Position numbers and translations under genes: made by a program. A stretch of DNA of 64,000 bases from Rhynochetos jubatus. Taxonomy: Eukaryota > Chordata > Aves > Eurypygiformes > Rhynochetidae. Each line of letters opens with the position of its first letter. The stretch's first letter is position 1. The stretch covers positions 35,062,357 to 35,126,356 of the forward strand of contig CM050690.1 in the NCBI GenBank assembly GCA_027574665.1. Reading direction: 5' to 3'. Under the pieces are notes generated by a model. That model saw nothing but the letters and a program-made list of their open reading frames with translations, had not been told where the DNA came from and ran no database searches. Positions 40,739 to 52,501 of this stretch are shown piece by piece.

Positions 40739-40795
40739 ATGGAGCTGAAGGAGACCACCCTTGATCACTCGGGAGTGCACAACTTGGCCTTCCAG
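40739..40795 (+). CDS. SLC28A3: SLC28A3 first coding exon (start codon to splice donor)
   Basis: The exon reads MELKETTLDHSGVHNLAFQ and then meets the donor gtaagc. Mammalian CNT3 also begins MEL and has a phase 0 exon end after a GFQ-like tripeptide about 20 residues in, so start, length and phase all agree. An in-frame TAG at 40694-40696 with no ATG between it and 40739 supports this start. The Kozak context is mixed: C at -3 and G at +4. Upstream of the ATG, the CTAG at 40731-40734 could be an acceptor for a noncoding first exon, or the whole stretch could be 5' UTR; I cannot decide which. No TATA box is obvious within 100 bases. The segment encodes the cytoplasmic N-terminal tail, which is poorly conserved between species, so recognition rests on both ends and the donor. 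Confidence 0.8.
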
Positions 40796-41759
40796 GTAAG
40801 CATGGTTTCCTTTGCTTTGTGGGGAAGAGGAAGGACTTAAACACAATGAACAATGCTTACTTCAGTCCCTGAACAAAGAAGAAGTATTTTCTGCTCTTTG
40901 CCTACAGATAGTTTACAACACCCCGCATACTTTGCACTGACATCCTGCCAAAGCACAAGGCTCTTGTATAAAAAGCTGGAGCACAATTGACACATTCAGG
41001 AATAGGCTCCGCTTGTTGCCTTCATCTGCTGCCAGGTATACTGGTCTCTTTGAAAAGTCTCCTGACTCTGTAATATTTCATAGGCAGGTGAGTGTCACAA
41101 CTAGCTCTTCCAGCTGCTGTATTGGTTGCTCCTTTTTCCTGAGGATAGGTAATTCACAGTTCTGTTGAAGATGAGGTCAGAATTAAGCAGCAGACTATCT
41201 CATCAAAGCAACCTATGTTAATAGGAAAAATATTTATGCAATCACAGTGGGATGTATCTTCTTTGTTCCACGCATAAAGTATGTGCAATTGTCTTGTTCT
41301 GTCCCTAAGATGATCAGAAAGGAATTAAGGAGCCAAACCAGAAGGTTCTGCATATTATGAGCATAAGGTAATGTTAACAGCTATTTAAAAAATGCAGATT
41401 TCAAAAGTGGAAACACCAAAGACACCTGTTAAGTGGTTATTATTTCTCAGTGCCCAGCATCTCTGTGTTTTCATAGGAATCAGAGCAAGGACAAACAGAA
41501 ATTTGCTAACCCACACCCAGGCAGGGTTCACTGTACTTGTTACTGAATGTAGAACAGGTCAGGGAGAGACAGTGGCTCTAAGGAGTGCTCTGTTAGCAAA
41601 GTACTCCTTGCTCTCCCCTGCAGCCTCTGAGCCTCACACTGTCCTGAGCTCAGCAAGCTGGAAGAGTAGCACAACACTAGTCAAATAACACTGAAATGTC
41701 TTTGTGGATGCTAAGCATGTGCAATATTATGTAACACTAGTGACATCCAACTACTCAGT

Positions 41760-42065
41760 ATATTTATTCATTGGGCTATAGAGACTGACAAGCAATGGGT
41801 TGATATGATAATCTGACGGTCAGGGAATATTTGTGGAATGTAAAGGAGTTAGGGGTCAAATCCCTACTCCGGTCGTTCATTAATAATTCATGGTAAGTGG
41901 GACAGCTTCTAGGGGAAACAGCAGTAACTCTCTGAAAACATGATAACCCAGTAGTTAGGGCATTCTCCTGAGTAATGAGAGCCCTCAACGCATCCATGCT
42001 TCAGAGCACATAGATGTGCAATTTGAACTTGGGTCTCCCTCGGTTCAAATGAATAAGATGCGAGA
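41760..42065. mobile_element. tRNA-derived SINE-like relic
   Basis: Two tRNA-like pieces are visible. One is GGTCAAATCCCTACTCC (41848-41864), resembling a B box. The other is CCAGTAGTTAGGGCATTCTCCTG (about 41949), resembling an A-box half, followed by an inverted B-box-like TTGAACTTGGGTCTCCC (42024-42040). This pattern of forward and inverted tRNA halves occurs in old amniote SINEs. It is too decayed to name and lies in the first long intron of SLC28A3. Confidence 0.35.
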
Positions 42066-43648
42066 GGGCTTCGTCCTGGTTCCCTTTCCACAGCAAATAT
42101 GTGCCTAAGACAGTGCAATCATCTTACAAAGTCTGTGACTGCGAACTCATAAAGGAGAGAAGGCCCCCTCTATCTGCAGAAGCTTGGTGCCCAGCGCCCT
42201 TGAATGACCTAAGCTGAAAATCAGCAGTCTCTGTGAAGCACAGTACAGTCACTGGATTAATCCTCTGCATAATCTAGCTCACCTGGGCAATGTGCAGGAA
42301 ATCCAGGTGCTTCATTTCCTGGCCATTGCAGAGGTTTGCAAGAGCCTGCAAATCCTCTCTGATTTAAATAATTCAAATACCAGATCATGGAGACTGTCCA
42401 ACAATGAAACCTGTGGCCTGAGTTAGTTTTTCTGGTTATATTTTTTTCCTGGAACACCAGAAGGTGTTCACATTTACATTACACTGTCTATCTCTGACTC
42501 AACATATAAGTCACTCCCTAGAGAAAATAAGACACAGACGGAAATAGATTAAACTTCTGTATATAGAAAAATAAATCATTTCACAGTAGAAGCCACTGAG
42601 AAGAAAACAATCTCAGGATTTTTCCCTCTTTTCTTGTATTTGAGGTTTTCTTCCATAGAACACTTTTCTTCCTCTAAGATGGAGTGTTTTCTATGTGTAT
42701 TAAGTATATTAAGCAATGAGTATCTTCCCTAAATCACAAGCTGGAGAAGTGTTCCGGAAAGGGATTAATATAAGCTATTTTATGTATCAGTCTGGGATTG
42801 CACTTCAGAAGAACCTTCAGATGTACCTGAGTCATTTAATGATTAACCCACAAAGGGATAGAAAAAATAAGACAGGGACAAAGTAAACCTGGGTTAGGTG
42901 GTTTGTTTTGTAAAGTAAATAACTTAAGAAAACAGCTCTCAACATAATACAAAGCAGCTCAAGGCTAACAAGTGATGGATGAAGGATCATATCAGAGCTT
43001 TATTATGTCAAGAATGAGTCTCATTGTGCCTTCTTTTGTGGAGGGACTGTAACAGGGTGAAGAGGTTGTAATAGAGAGTAATTTGCCTTTTGACTAGTCA
43101 TACAAGTGGTCAAAAGGGGATAACCATTTGAGCTCTTCTCCATTTCACATTGTCTATTGCTATTTAAACACACACACATCCTTCTGTACTGGGGTAGGAT
43201 TTTCACTGCATCACAGAAACAAAACTTTTTCAACCGTATTGTAGTAGGCCCTCAGAAAAGTGTTAATCTATGTTAACTTTCAAAGGGCATGCATCCATGC
43301 AGCATGGATTCTATCAACGCCATCAAACATATTTGTTAAAAAGTGCATGATCCTGCCAAATATAATTCATGGGTTTTGTACACTACAGAGATTCCACTTG
43401 AACTGTTTATAGTGTTAAAAACTGTAGGTCCTGGACTATTTTCCTGTGATAATGCCAGGACCTGGCAGACCCAGAAGCAACTTTTTACCTCATTAGCAGC
43501 TCAAAATGGTCCCTAAAAAATTAGACAACAAAAGCCAAATGTACAGCTATGCTTTATCCCTTGTTCTCTCTCTTCTCTCCCTTTGATGACAGGGACATCT
43601 CAGTTACTAACAGCCACTTGGGTGTAGGATAACGAGTTTAATTGGTTA

Positions 43649-43675
43649 ATCTTCTTAAATTGGTTTTAAGAAGAT
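43649..43675. repeat. Perfect 11-bp hairpin
   Basis: ATCTTCTTAAA and its exact complement TTTAAGAAGAT are separated by 5 bases (TTGGT). The stem is AT-rich and too short for a typical microRNA precursor. Confidence 0.85.
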
Positions 43676-44396
43676 ACAGAGTTCCACCCCCAACTGCCAG
43701 TGTTCCCAAGCATGCTCCTACCCTTCAGTGAGAATCATCCTTAATAAAATCCCAATCCAATTGGTAAGACCTACATGGTAAAGCTACCAGCTTTCGATGC
43801 TGCCTCGTAGCTAGAATCAACAGATTGCTGCACTGAGACATTCAGGTTTTAATTTTCCCCCCTCTCATATATGCCATGCAATTTAAGGAACCTAAACCAT
43901 TATCCTCACAGTCTCATCAATATTCAGATGATTGTCCGTGTCAAGTGTCTATAAGCCAACATAATACATTCTTCATCTGTATCTACAACAATGTCATACA
44001 TAACGTATACCAACACTATCTCTTGCATTTGATGTGATTCGGTTAACTTCTCTTGGATGGCGCCGGCTGGAGGATCACTACAGTTGCCCACAGAATTTCC
44101 TGCCCAGAAACCTTGCAACACTAACAGTAACCTTAAAACTGAGATTGGATTTACCTAGCTTGTATTTAGCCATCATTTAAGCAGCAAAGCCTTTACCTAA
44201 TCAATTCTGATGATTCAGATCCCTGCTGCTGCTGAAATCAAACAAGTCACACTTACTCCTCAAACAATGGTAAGAGCTGGCTCGTAAAAAGAAATGGTAC
44301 GTGGGATGAAAAGCCTCCCAGACTTTTAAAAGGAACTCAGAAGTAAACATAAAATTAATACAATAATATAAATATATTATATAAATTAATACTTAT

Positions 44397-45116
44397 TGTT
44401 CACTGTCCTCCTGTTGCAGGTTAACTTTTAGTACAAGATAGTAGTATTATAGGTAGGCCAGATGTTCTTTGCGTGTGTAAGGCTGACAAACCAAAGCGTC
44501 AAAGGTTAACTCTTGGAATAATACAGCAGTCGAGATGTTCTTTGTATGTGTTAAGCTGTTCTGATGATGCTCTGTGCACACTGACAACATAGCAAGAAAA
44601 CTCAAGGCTTGTTCCTAAAGATGAGGAACACTGGAACACGCGTGAGATAAGCGTAAAATGGGATGTGTGACAATAAGCCTCCTTGCTTATGAAAAGCGGG
44701 AGGGTACAAGCTCATAAGTACCTCAGCAGTCTCATTGTAAGCTGAGAATTGTCTTGGTAAATCAACAGATGTTTAAAAATCTTATCCTTTTTGCAAACTT
44801 TGCTCATTAAAAGACCATTATAATACTAAAATTCACGCCCACAGGTCAAAAAGATCCTTGCCCAGGTGAAGACCGTTCCCCTGAGGAGGCGGAATAGTGG
44901 AAGTATTGTGTCAGCAGTATTATAATTGTATGTAAATTACTAACCAATCATCGTAGAGGGGGTGTAATTGGAAAATTATTAACCCTGAAACTTTTGTGTA
45001 TAAGAACCCTATCTGAAGTGCATGCTCCCACGCATCCAGCGCTGCAATAAACCTGTGTTGGCTTTCTAAACAGTAATTTGATTTGGAGAGTTTTCTTGGG
45101 TATAGTTTTCAGTGAC
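44397..45116 (+). mobile_element. Solo LTR in SLC28A3 intron (sense orientation)
   Basis: From about TGTTCACTG to TTTTCAGTGACA. A CCAAT motif (44943-44947), a TATA-like GTATAAG (44998-45004) and a canonical AATAAA (45046-45051) are spaced as in a compact retroviral LTR, followed by a U5-like GT-rich end. There are no internal retroviral genes and no clear target-site duplication at these ends, so the boundaries are approximate. It lies in the same orientation as SLC28A3, upstream of the exon at 54122, and so could in principle supply a promoter or a premature poly(A) site. Confidence 0.68.
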
Positions 45117-45861
45117 AGCCCTGCTGTCAGTGTTGTGATGCATTAAGCAGCCCGTAACGGTTTCTGTAGCAGAGCACACCGTGCCCTTAAGAAGCTGACT
45201 TGAGGAAGGATTCGCTTCAAAATTCTGTCTTTTACTCATACTATGTAAGGACATTGGTACTGCCATACCACATGCAGCTTTCATACTCCGTTTCATTCAA
45301 GCAAGCTTATAACTTAGCCTAAAAAACGCCTATTATTTCTGTGTTTATTGCCATTCTCAACAGCTTCCTAGATACTTGTGTCTGGTTGGTTAATCAAGAC
45401 TATAGGCACTATTAACACTTTACATTTAATGGGCATCATTGTTGCAATTTCCCTTGGAAATTACTAGGGCATTGCACTGCATAACTCCATAGATCCAGGC
45501 AGGAAATTATGCAGTCCTTTTCCATATTTTCAAAATTTGCTTGCAAAACTTGTTTTTAAAAAAATGTTTGTTTTAAAAAAAATTATCTGTGACACACTAC
45601 ATTTCTTACAGGACACAGTGTAAGTTAGTCATACCTTTAGGCTCTTCTCAGGCTAAGTAAATATTCCTTGTGGAAACCATTTTTACCCTTGTCATCTTCA
45701 CTGTGGTCAGATGTTTTCAAAGCCATAATTGCAGGGGTCATGTGAACCTTGTTATCTTCTCAGAATGTGCAGATCTTTTTTCCTGTTTCTTTTTTACCTG
45801 GATTTTGCTTTCTGTCTGTCATACATTTTACTTGCTCTGAGAGCAAACAGATTTTCTGGGT

Positions 45862-45910
45862 GTGGGGTTTTTTTTGTTTTGGTTTTTTGTTTGTTTTTGT
45901 TTTTTTTAAT
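45862..45910. repeat. T/G low-complexity tract
   Basis: GTTTTTTTTG/TTTGTTTG units without coding meaning. Confidence 0.9.
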
Positions 45911-47370
45911 GGCCAGCTTGTGCCAGTCTATCATTTTAACTTGTTTATCCTGCATTTCAGGATACTATCCAACTATCCTACTCAAGACTGACAACTTAAG
46001 CTTTTAAAGAAAACACTAATGTAGTCAGAGGTGGGTGAGCCTAATTTACAACCCATTTCAAAACACCTCATGAAGATTTAGCCAGCTGAATTCAAATCTG
46101 GCAGTACACATTTCTTATCTGCTGTCTCTGGAGCTCATCTACTATGGTTTAACACATGGATAATGAATATTTATCCCCCTGCCCTGTACACTGGATTTTA
46201 TAATTTGGTAGGAATTTATGAATGCTGTGATTATTTGTGCAAAATATTCTTCCTCACAATTTAAAATGCATTTCAGCTCCTTCAGAATCGTGACATTCTG
46301 GCTACCAAAAGGTAGTACGAGGCAGAAAAACTTTTAATTCAGTGTCACTGAAGACCTTCCATCTAAGAGTAGCAAAGTTTTTATCTGTAAATCATATGGC
46401 TTCATTTCAGCTGACAGAATACAATCTGAAATCTCAGGAAATCCAAAATGGTGACTTAAAACTTTTACTTTTGAAGCATCTGTTTTCCACTGAGTTCCTT
46501 AAGTGCCATGATTCTAATCTCCAAAACTAATGTCATGAACCACCCTTAAACTATAAACAGTTTAAGCACCTGCCTGGATGCTCTGATAGCCAATCTGTTT
46601 TCATCACTAACTGTCAGGGCTGGAAAACTGTTTCCATTATAGGGTGTGCTATTGTTAAAAGCACAAGGATAGAATTCACACACTCTTTGCAAAACCTATT
46701 CTCACAGGCAGGGAGGAGATAGGAGGGAAAGTCAAAGAATGCAATTATGCAAAATGACCTTGCAAATTAACTGCTCATTTAGAGGGAACTAAACAAACAC
46801 TGAAGGAGCACTTTGTTTACAAATAGGAGAGAGCTCAATGTCCTGGCCGTTTAGTCAAATATTTTACACGCTGGACATTCCAGTCAGTAAAAGTACAGCA
46901 GAATGTGAAAGCAGAAGCACAATTGCGTAACCCTGATGTGTACTGTCAGCATTCAAAGTAGATGGATCACTTCTGCAGTCCTTCAGGTGTGGCCTAAAGG
47001 AAAGGCAAATTTCCCACCCAAGCTTCTCTAATTTGGTTTTAACTTCCTGCTTCCTTGTGTCACAACAGATGGGGTAGGTTCAGGGGTGACTTGGCATATT
47101 GCTAGATCTGGCCTGTGCATACAACAGGACAGTGCTAGCTGTAGTCCCTAAGGCTTGAACTCCCGTTTTCTGCCGCAATGTTTTGCTCTGCAGGCTTTTC
47201 CCGGGAGGTAGAAAAGGATACTGAGGAAAGGAGGTAAAAGCCCTTTTTAGCTGCTTTTCTGCCCTGTGCCTAGGGTGATAAGCACAGCCAGATCAGCATT
47301 TTGGTGAGGAGTTCCTTCACTAAACTCAGAAAAAGTCTAAGCAATCAGGAAAAAGGAATAGTTTTATTTG

Positions 47371-48186
47371 TGTCGTGGTTTATTTTGGTTAGTAAAATAT
47401 TACAAAGTCATTCTCACAAATATTTTTTCTCCTTTTTCAACAGAGGGGAAGAATTGGAGGAAAAAGAAATAAAGAAGTTTGTAAAACTGAGATAAGAATT
47501 ATTTACTAATTAAATCTAAATCAATACATATAAATATTAGTAATAATAAATAACTAAAATAGTAGAAAATAAAACATATTATACAATATATATAATATGA
47601 TATAATATGATATGATATAATTTTTTGCTATTCACTGATTAATATATACTCAGATGTTGAGTGATGAAAATCAGATCCAGAGAGTCCAAGAATCACAGTG
47701 TGAGAGCAATCCCAGCTTGAGAGCTGCAGCCCGAGGGCCGGAGTCCGGGAGTTAACGAAGTAGATTCCGAACTAATTTTATCAGTGACAGTACAGCTAGG
47801 AATTCTAAACAACTCACTAACTCCCACACTAACGAGTCAGCACAGGAGTTAGCAAAGCAGTTAGCGCAGGAGGGTTAGTAAGTTTTTTGGAGAGATGAGT
47901 AAAGGAGTAAGGGAGAGAGTAATAGGAAGAGTAATGGTTGTCAGACCCCTTCCCCGCTCAAGAGACCCGGAATATGATGTATTATGGAATGAAATATTTT
48001 TTTGGTTAGTTTGGGTTAGTTATTGTATCAGAAGCAGAGAAAGATCTTGAATTTATTGTAGGTTTTCTTCAGCATCGTTTGAGGTTTTATCAGTGCTTTT
48101 TTTAGCAACTTTTTAGTACCTGTGTTACACAGGGGTTTTAACTCTGGGTTTGCAGAGTTAATCCTTTTCTGATTGAACCCAGCACA
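47371..48186 (-). mobile_element. Decayed ERVK-like LTR, very AT-rich
   Basis: The plus strand begins TGTCGTGGTTTA and ends near TGAACCCAGCACA. These match, from memory, the ends of a common avian ERVK-type LTR whose sense strand is the minus strand here. Inner landmarks are a poly-AATA middle (47480-47630), the TATGGAATGAAATAT...TTTGGTTAGTTTGGGTTAG segment (about 47978-48015) and the AGAAAGATCTTGAATTTA segment (about 48038). Many differences from the remembered family pattern are C to T on the plus strand, that is G to A on the LTR sense strand. No target-site duplication is visible at the chosen ends. Confidence 0.6.
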
Positions 48187-49275
48187 TTCTGTCACTTGAA
48201 TATTGCTATCCATATAAGAAATTTAAAATTGTTATTTTTCTTCAAGGGATGAGGTTAAATAGCATATGTTTTCACCAAACAAAATAAAATAATGTATAAA
48301 GGGGAGGATGAAGAGATTGTACTTGAAGAAGCATCTTCGAAATATATGAAAATAACTCAGCTTCATGGCACTCATTCAAAGGCTGTTTTCATCAACAGAA
48401 GTAGTCTGTTACTGAAGTAAACGTTATCAATAGTAATTAACTAGTTTCTACTGAATTTGGAATATGACAGATATGTGGTATGACCACTTGGAATGAGTCC
48501 TTTTAAAGCTTGCAGAAAATAACACAAATCTGTCATTCCGCAGTGCGGGCTATTTGGAGTTCCAGCAATGGTGATGCTCTTACTAGTTCTGTGTTGCATT
48601 ACTCATATATTCATATATTTTAATTACTCTATAAATGAAACTCTCTTGTAATTATTGCAGTGGAGCAGTGGGTTAGGCAAAGTGACTTCTAGAGGTTTCT
48701 TTCAATGCAAATTATTCTGTACTTCTGTTGCTTGTAGACAGCAACTTGCATGCTTACTTCTTTTCATGTGTTCACTGACAAAAGTCCTAACAAATCTCTG
48801 CTTTTTCTTGCTCAGCAACAACCATAGTAATCTTCTAAGAGACTATCCCTGTGCTCTGTGTGTGTGGCAATTACAGAACAGTACCACTTGACTACGCTGT
48901 CCTGTATGGTATTTTTAATATATCTCAACACTACCATTAAGCACTGCTTCTTGTGGTAGGTTTCTGGGTCTTTTTGCACTGTGCGTGTGCAGTAGAGGCT
49001 TTGGTTGTTCACTGCAGGGCCAGCTATGGCAAACACCTAAGGCAACATGGTTATAACACAAATGAGTAACAGGTGCTTTGAAAAAAAGAAATACCTCTCT
49101 CTTGAGGGAATGCAAAGATACTCTTCTCTTGGGAATGGGACCTGTTGTATTGGTATCTGGTTTATCAGGACTACAGCAGGTGAATCGACAGCTTCTTGAA
49201 ACTCCTCCCCCTCTTCCCCCAGACATGCAAGATTCCAGAAATTCTTTTATGGAAACTGATTTTTTTATCTTTAAG

Positions 49276-49314
49276 GAAAACATGTTACTGGAAAGTGTTC
49301 TGGGTGCTTCGAAG
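49276..49314 (+). CDS. SLC28A3: Possible small SLC28A3 exon (low support)
   Basis: A strong pyrimidine tract and AG (49258-49275) precede 13 codons that read ENMLLESVLGASK and end in phase 0 before a GT. Joined after the start exon and before the 52403 candidate, this would resemble the mammalian N-terminal stretch that has Glu-Asn-x-Leu-Glu shortly after the first exon. The donor (gtcatg) is poor, the exon is very short, and the residues lie in the least conserved part of the protein. It could easily be chance. If it is real, the bird N-terminus would be about 13 residues longer than the mammalian one. Confidence 0.2.
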
Positions 49315-49699
49315 GTCATGTTTCTGCTAGAAGGCAGGATTTAATTTAAGACTAATAGTACTGTTTATTCCTGCCTTTATTATAATTTACTATAATTATT
49401 TGTATTGTTTATTTTGAAATTATTTTCTTAGAAGACTAGATGTCGATACTAATTTACTGGTTTTATCACTACGTAAATAATGAGATACTTCCTGCAATAA
49501 AACACGGTGAACTGACCATATCCTAACTACTGCTGTAAGAAATCACTGAAATATAAAACATTTATATAAATTGCAGATATGTTATCTGACATTTTGTTTA
49601 AGCAGCATTCTTATGAAACCAAAATAAGAAACAGCCCTTCAAGGATCATTAAAAAGAAATAATGTACCCTTCAGAACATTAAGAAACCAGAAAACTCAG

Positions 49700-49746
49700 C
49701 ATAATAATAATAATAGTAATAATGATAATGATAATAATAATGATGT
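49700..49746. repeat. (ATA)n/(ATG)n impure microsatellite
   Basis: ATAATAATAATAATAGTAAT-type trinucleotide run, imperfect. Confidence 0.9.
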
Positions 49747-52241
49747 AGAAATAGTGGAGCTGTCTTCAACTCTCAGTGCACTCTGATAACAGGTATACCA
49801 CAGAGAATTATTGTAGTAAAGCTAACTGCACTCTTTATAAGATACTTCAAGTGTTATACATACAACAAAAGCAGGTATTAAAAAAAAAAAAATGCATTTA
49901 CTGCATATGCATTACTAGGTGGACCAAAGGCACTAACAACTGGAGAAGGAGAGGGGGGAAGAGTCCAAATCACTTGCTGGGAGAAGAGTTGGATTTTATA
50001 ACCTTGTTGAACCAGTCCTGAGGTGAAGGGCATCTCTGGGAAGACGTGTGAGTTTGGGTCAAGAAAACAGCTCAACATTAGTGGAGCACCATCCATGACT
50101 GACAGCTTTGTGTAATAGTACGGGGACTTGAACACCTGAGCTCTGTATACTGAGTTTTGGGCTCCCCTGCACTAGTAAAGTAAAACATGGAAGCACAGGC
50201 CTCATGGTATAAATCAGTTCTTATCGCACACAAGAAAGGCTTTCAGCTTTTGACTTGAATTGATACAATTTCTGGTCTTGTCATACCCTAGAACAACAGC
50301 GAAGGTGTGGATGGTATAAATCAGAAAGGTCTCAGAGACAATTCACAGAAAATCAAGAATTCACAAAAGAAAAAAACTGTACATACTAATCAGGTATGGT
50401 TTTATATCTTTTTTTTTTTTCTTTTGAATAACCTTATGTAAATTCATAAACCTCAAATTCAATGTCAGTAATTGGCTGTAATAATACACCCAAGACAGAT
50501 ATTTTAACAAAACTTGGATTTGATTTAAAATTCAAAAACTGAGTTCTATTCTGAGAAATACATTAAAGAAAAAAAAAAACAAAACACCCAAAACAAAGCC
50601 AAAATCCACGGAAAACTGTCAGGACATGTAGGATTCAGAAAAATGTTTTCCAATGTCATAATGGCTTCATGCAAGATACAAAAGAGGTATCAGAAATGGT
50701 AATCAGAAGGGATACTATGGATGAGGTGTTGATAGAGAAGGATTTTCTCCTGAGATTTTGGAAGAAGAGTAGCTGGAAACATGGGTTTAGTGATACAATC
50801 TTTCAGTCAGACAGGGCATACATTTTATACCTACATGTTATACCTAGCCATCCAAAATAGGGGAAACTTCAGACAAAAACAAACTGGAGGCAGCAGCTCT
50901 GATGTACAACTGACAAGAAGAGAATACAGTACAGATGACTTCATAATAGACACATCCATTTTGACCTCTTTTGACTGTACAATTGTTTAAGCCTACATAG
51001 TGAGTAGCTCTGAAGACACGGGAGTCAGGTTAAAAAAAAAGAAAAAAAAATCCCACAAATCTTTTGCTAGTGTAATGTATTAATATTTTTACATCCACAC
51101 TCCAAAAATAATCTTCTACTGTAGAAGTTCCATTCAAAACTTCTAGTAATTTCCTGTGTTGTAATCATATCTACTTACCAAGTTTGGTGATGGTACTTGA
51201 AGTACCGTGTAAGTAGAGATTTCCTGATGCTGTGGATAATCTTTCTATCTTCCTCTGGGTTTTGTAAATGATCAGAGGCAGCAAAGGCATGCTGCCGAAG
51301 AAATGCTTCTCCTCTCAAAGTGATTCCAGACTTAATGCGACGGAAAGAATCACTCGGACTGTTCCACTATACACTCCTGGAACTAGACCGGGACCTGAGA
51401 TCCTAGGAGAGTAAGGTGTTAGTGCCTATGCCTTTCCCTTCAAAAAAGGAAACAAAAAGGAAAATGCTGAAACAAAAAAAGTAAAATTACTTTCAGAACT
51501 GATGGAGACTGTCGAAAAATGGAGAAAATTAGTGGCAGTCAAACAATAGTTGATTTTAATAAAATAAACCAATTTCCCACTGAAAAGTTTCAGCTGAAAG
51601 TGTTCAACCAGTCACTAGTTTGTGCAAGTGTAGTAGAGATGTATACCTTACACCAACGCTTTCTCAGGCACACTGTGACTGAGGCAGGAGAGTTTATTTT
51701 GAGGCTTTGCAGAGTATGGACGTTGCTGTGCACCTGCTGGCAGAAGTCCATGTGCTTCATGCAGCCCCTGGGTTAGCCTCAGCAAGGGGCAACACTCCTC
51801 AAGAGGCACATCTGATACCATGTTGGCCATGAAAAAAAGAATAAAAGGGTTTTGGATCCATTCTCCCTTTTTCTATCTGCCCAGTTAGATACAAAGTGAT
51901 CTTTGATTTCAGATTTTCTTAACACCTTGTAATGTAGACGTAGGAAAGCATTTCTGACAATAAAATAGTGAGTTAATAATATTCTGAACATATTTAAATA
52001 CATTGTAGGCAAGGCGAAAAGATGTGAATTGTTGCTTTTTGTACTGAAACACTGAAAAGTAAAAGAAGAGCTTATATTTTCAAGACAGTGTGTTTCACAA
52101 ATTCGAAGAGCCAGGGCCCGGGCTCTAGGTGATCCAGGGGAACTCTTGGCCTGGGGGGTGGGGTGGGGGCACGCTGTGGCATTGGGAAAAGTGATGGAGG
52201 TGATAGAGATGCACAGCCTGGCCTGGACAGCACAAGACGCA

Positions 52242-52268
52242 GGGGTGCTGGGGGTGGGGGGATGGGGG
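52242..52268 (+). other. G-quadruplex motif upstream of candidate exon
   Basis: Runs of 4, 5, 6 and 5 G are separated by TGCT, T and AT. This fits the strong G-quadruplex rule. A second G-rich run (52153-52169) lies 70 bases before. Both are on the SLC28A3 sense strand, about 130-250 bases upstream of the candidate exon at 52403. Confidence 0.8.
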
Positions 52269-52402
52269 TAGGAGGTGCAGGCCGTGTGCTTTGAGCTGTG
52301 ACCAGAAGGATGACATGATGCCATGGGGAGCACAGCCGGCCACCAATGTGGAAACATGGCTCTTTGACCCAGATGGCTGGACTCTCCTCATTTATAATGT
52401 AG

Positions 52403-52501
52403 GTTCAAAAATCTGTGAGAAGCACTGGCATGCAATATATCCCAAAGTTAAGCACAGGAATAAAAGATATTTCAATACTACCAACACTCAGTGTCCCTCA
52501 G
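52403..52501 (+). CDS. SLC28A3: Candidate second coding exon of SLC28A3
   Basis: The open segment has 33 codons with no stop, an acceptor preceded by a pyrimidine-rich stretch (52382-52402) and the donor CAG|gtgaga. It is phase 0 at both ends, exactly what is needed between the start exon (ends phase 0) and the exon at 54122 (starts phase 0). Mammalian CNT3 has about 32 residues in the equivalent place. A weak local match is KSVRSTGMQ against the mammalian NSIRSRAVQ. The encoded tail is Ser/Thr-rich and hydrophilic, as expected for the cytoplasmic N-terminus. Another phase 0/0 segment at 53210-53287 competes for the role. Phase and length fit well; sequence similarity is weak. Confidence 0.42.

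Noticed and set aside
41938-42065. Functional tRNA gene
   Set aside because: A- and B-box-like pieces are present, but there is no cloverleaf with paired acceptor stem. It fits a decayed tRNA-derived SINE better.
45729-46007. 92-codon frame with apparent membrane segment
   Set aside because: Again driven by a T/G tract (45862-45910), with no matching gene.
51640-51790. Minus-strand AATAAA (complement near 51691) as the 3' end of an antisense gene or LTR
   Set aside because: A lone poly(A) signal with no TATA partner, coding remnant or recognisable LTR ends is not enough.
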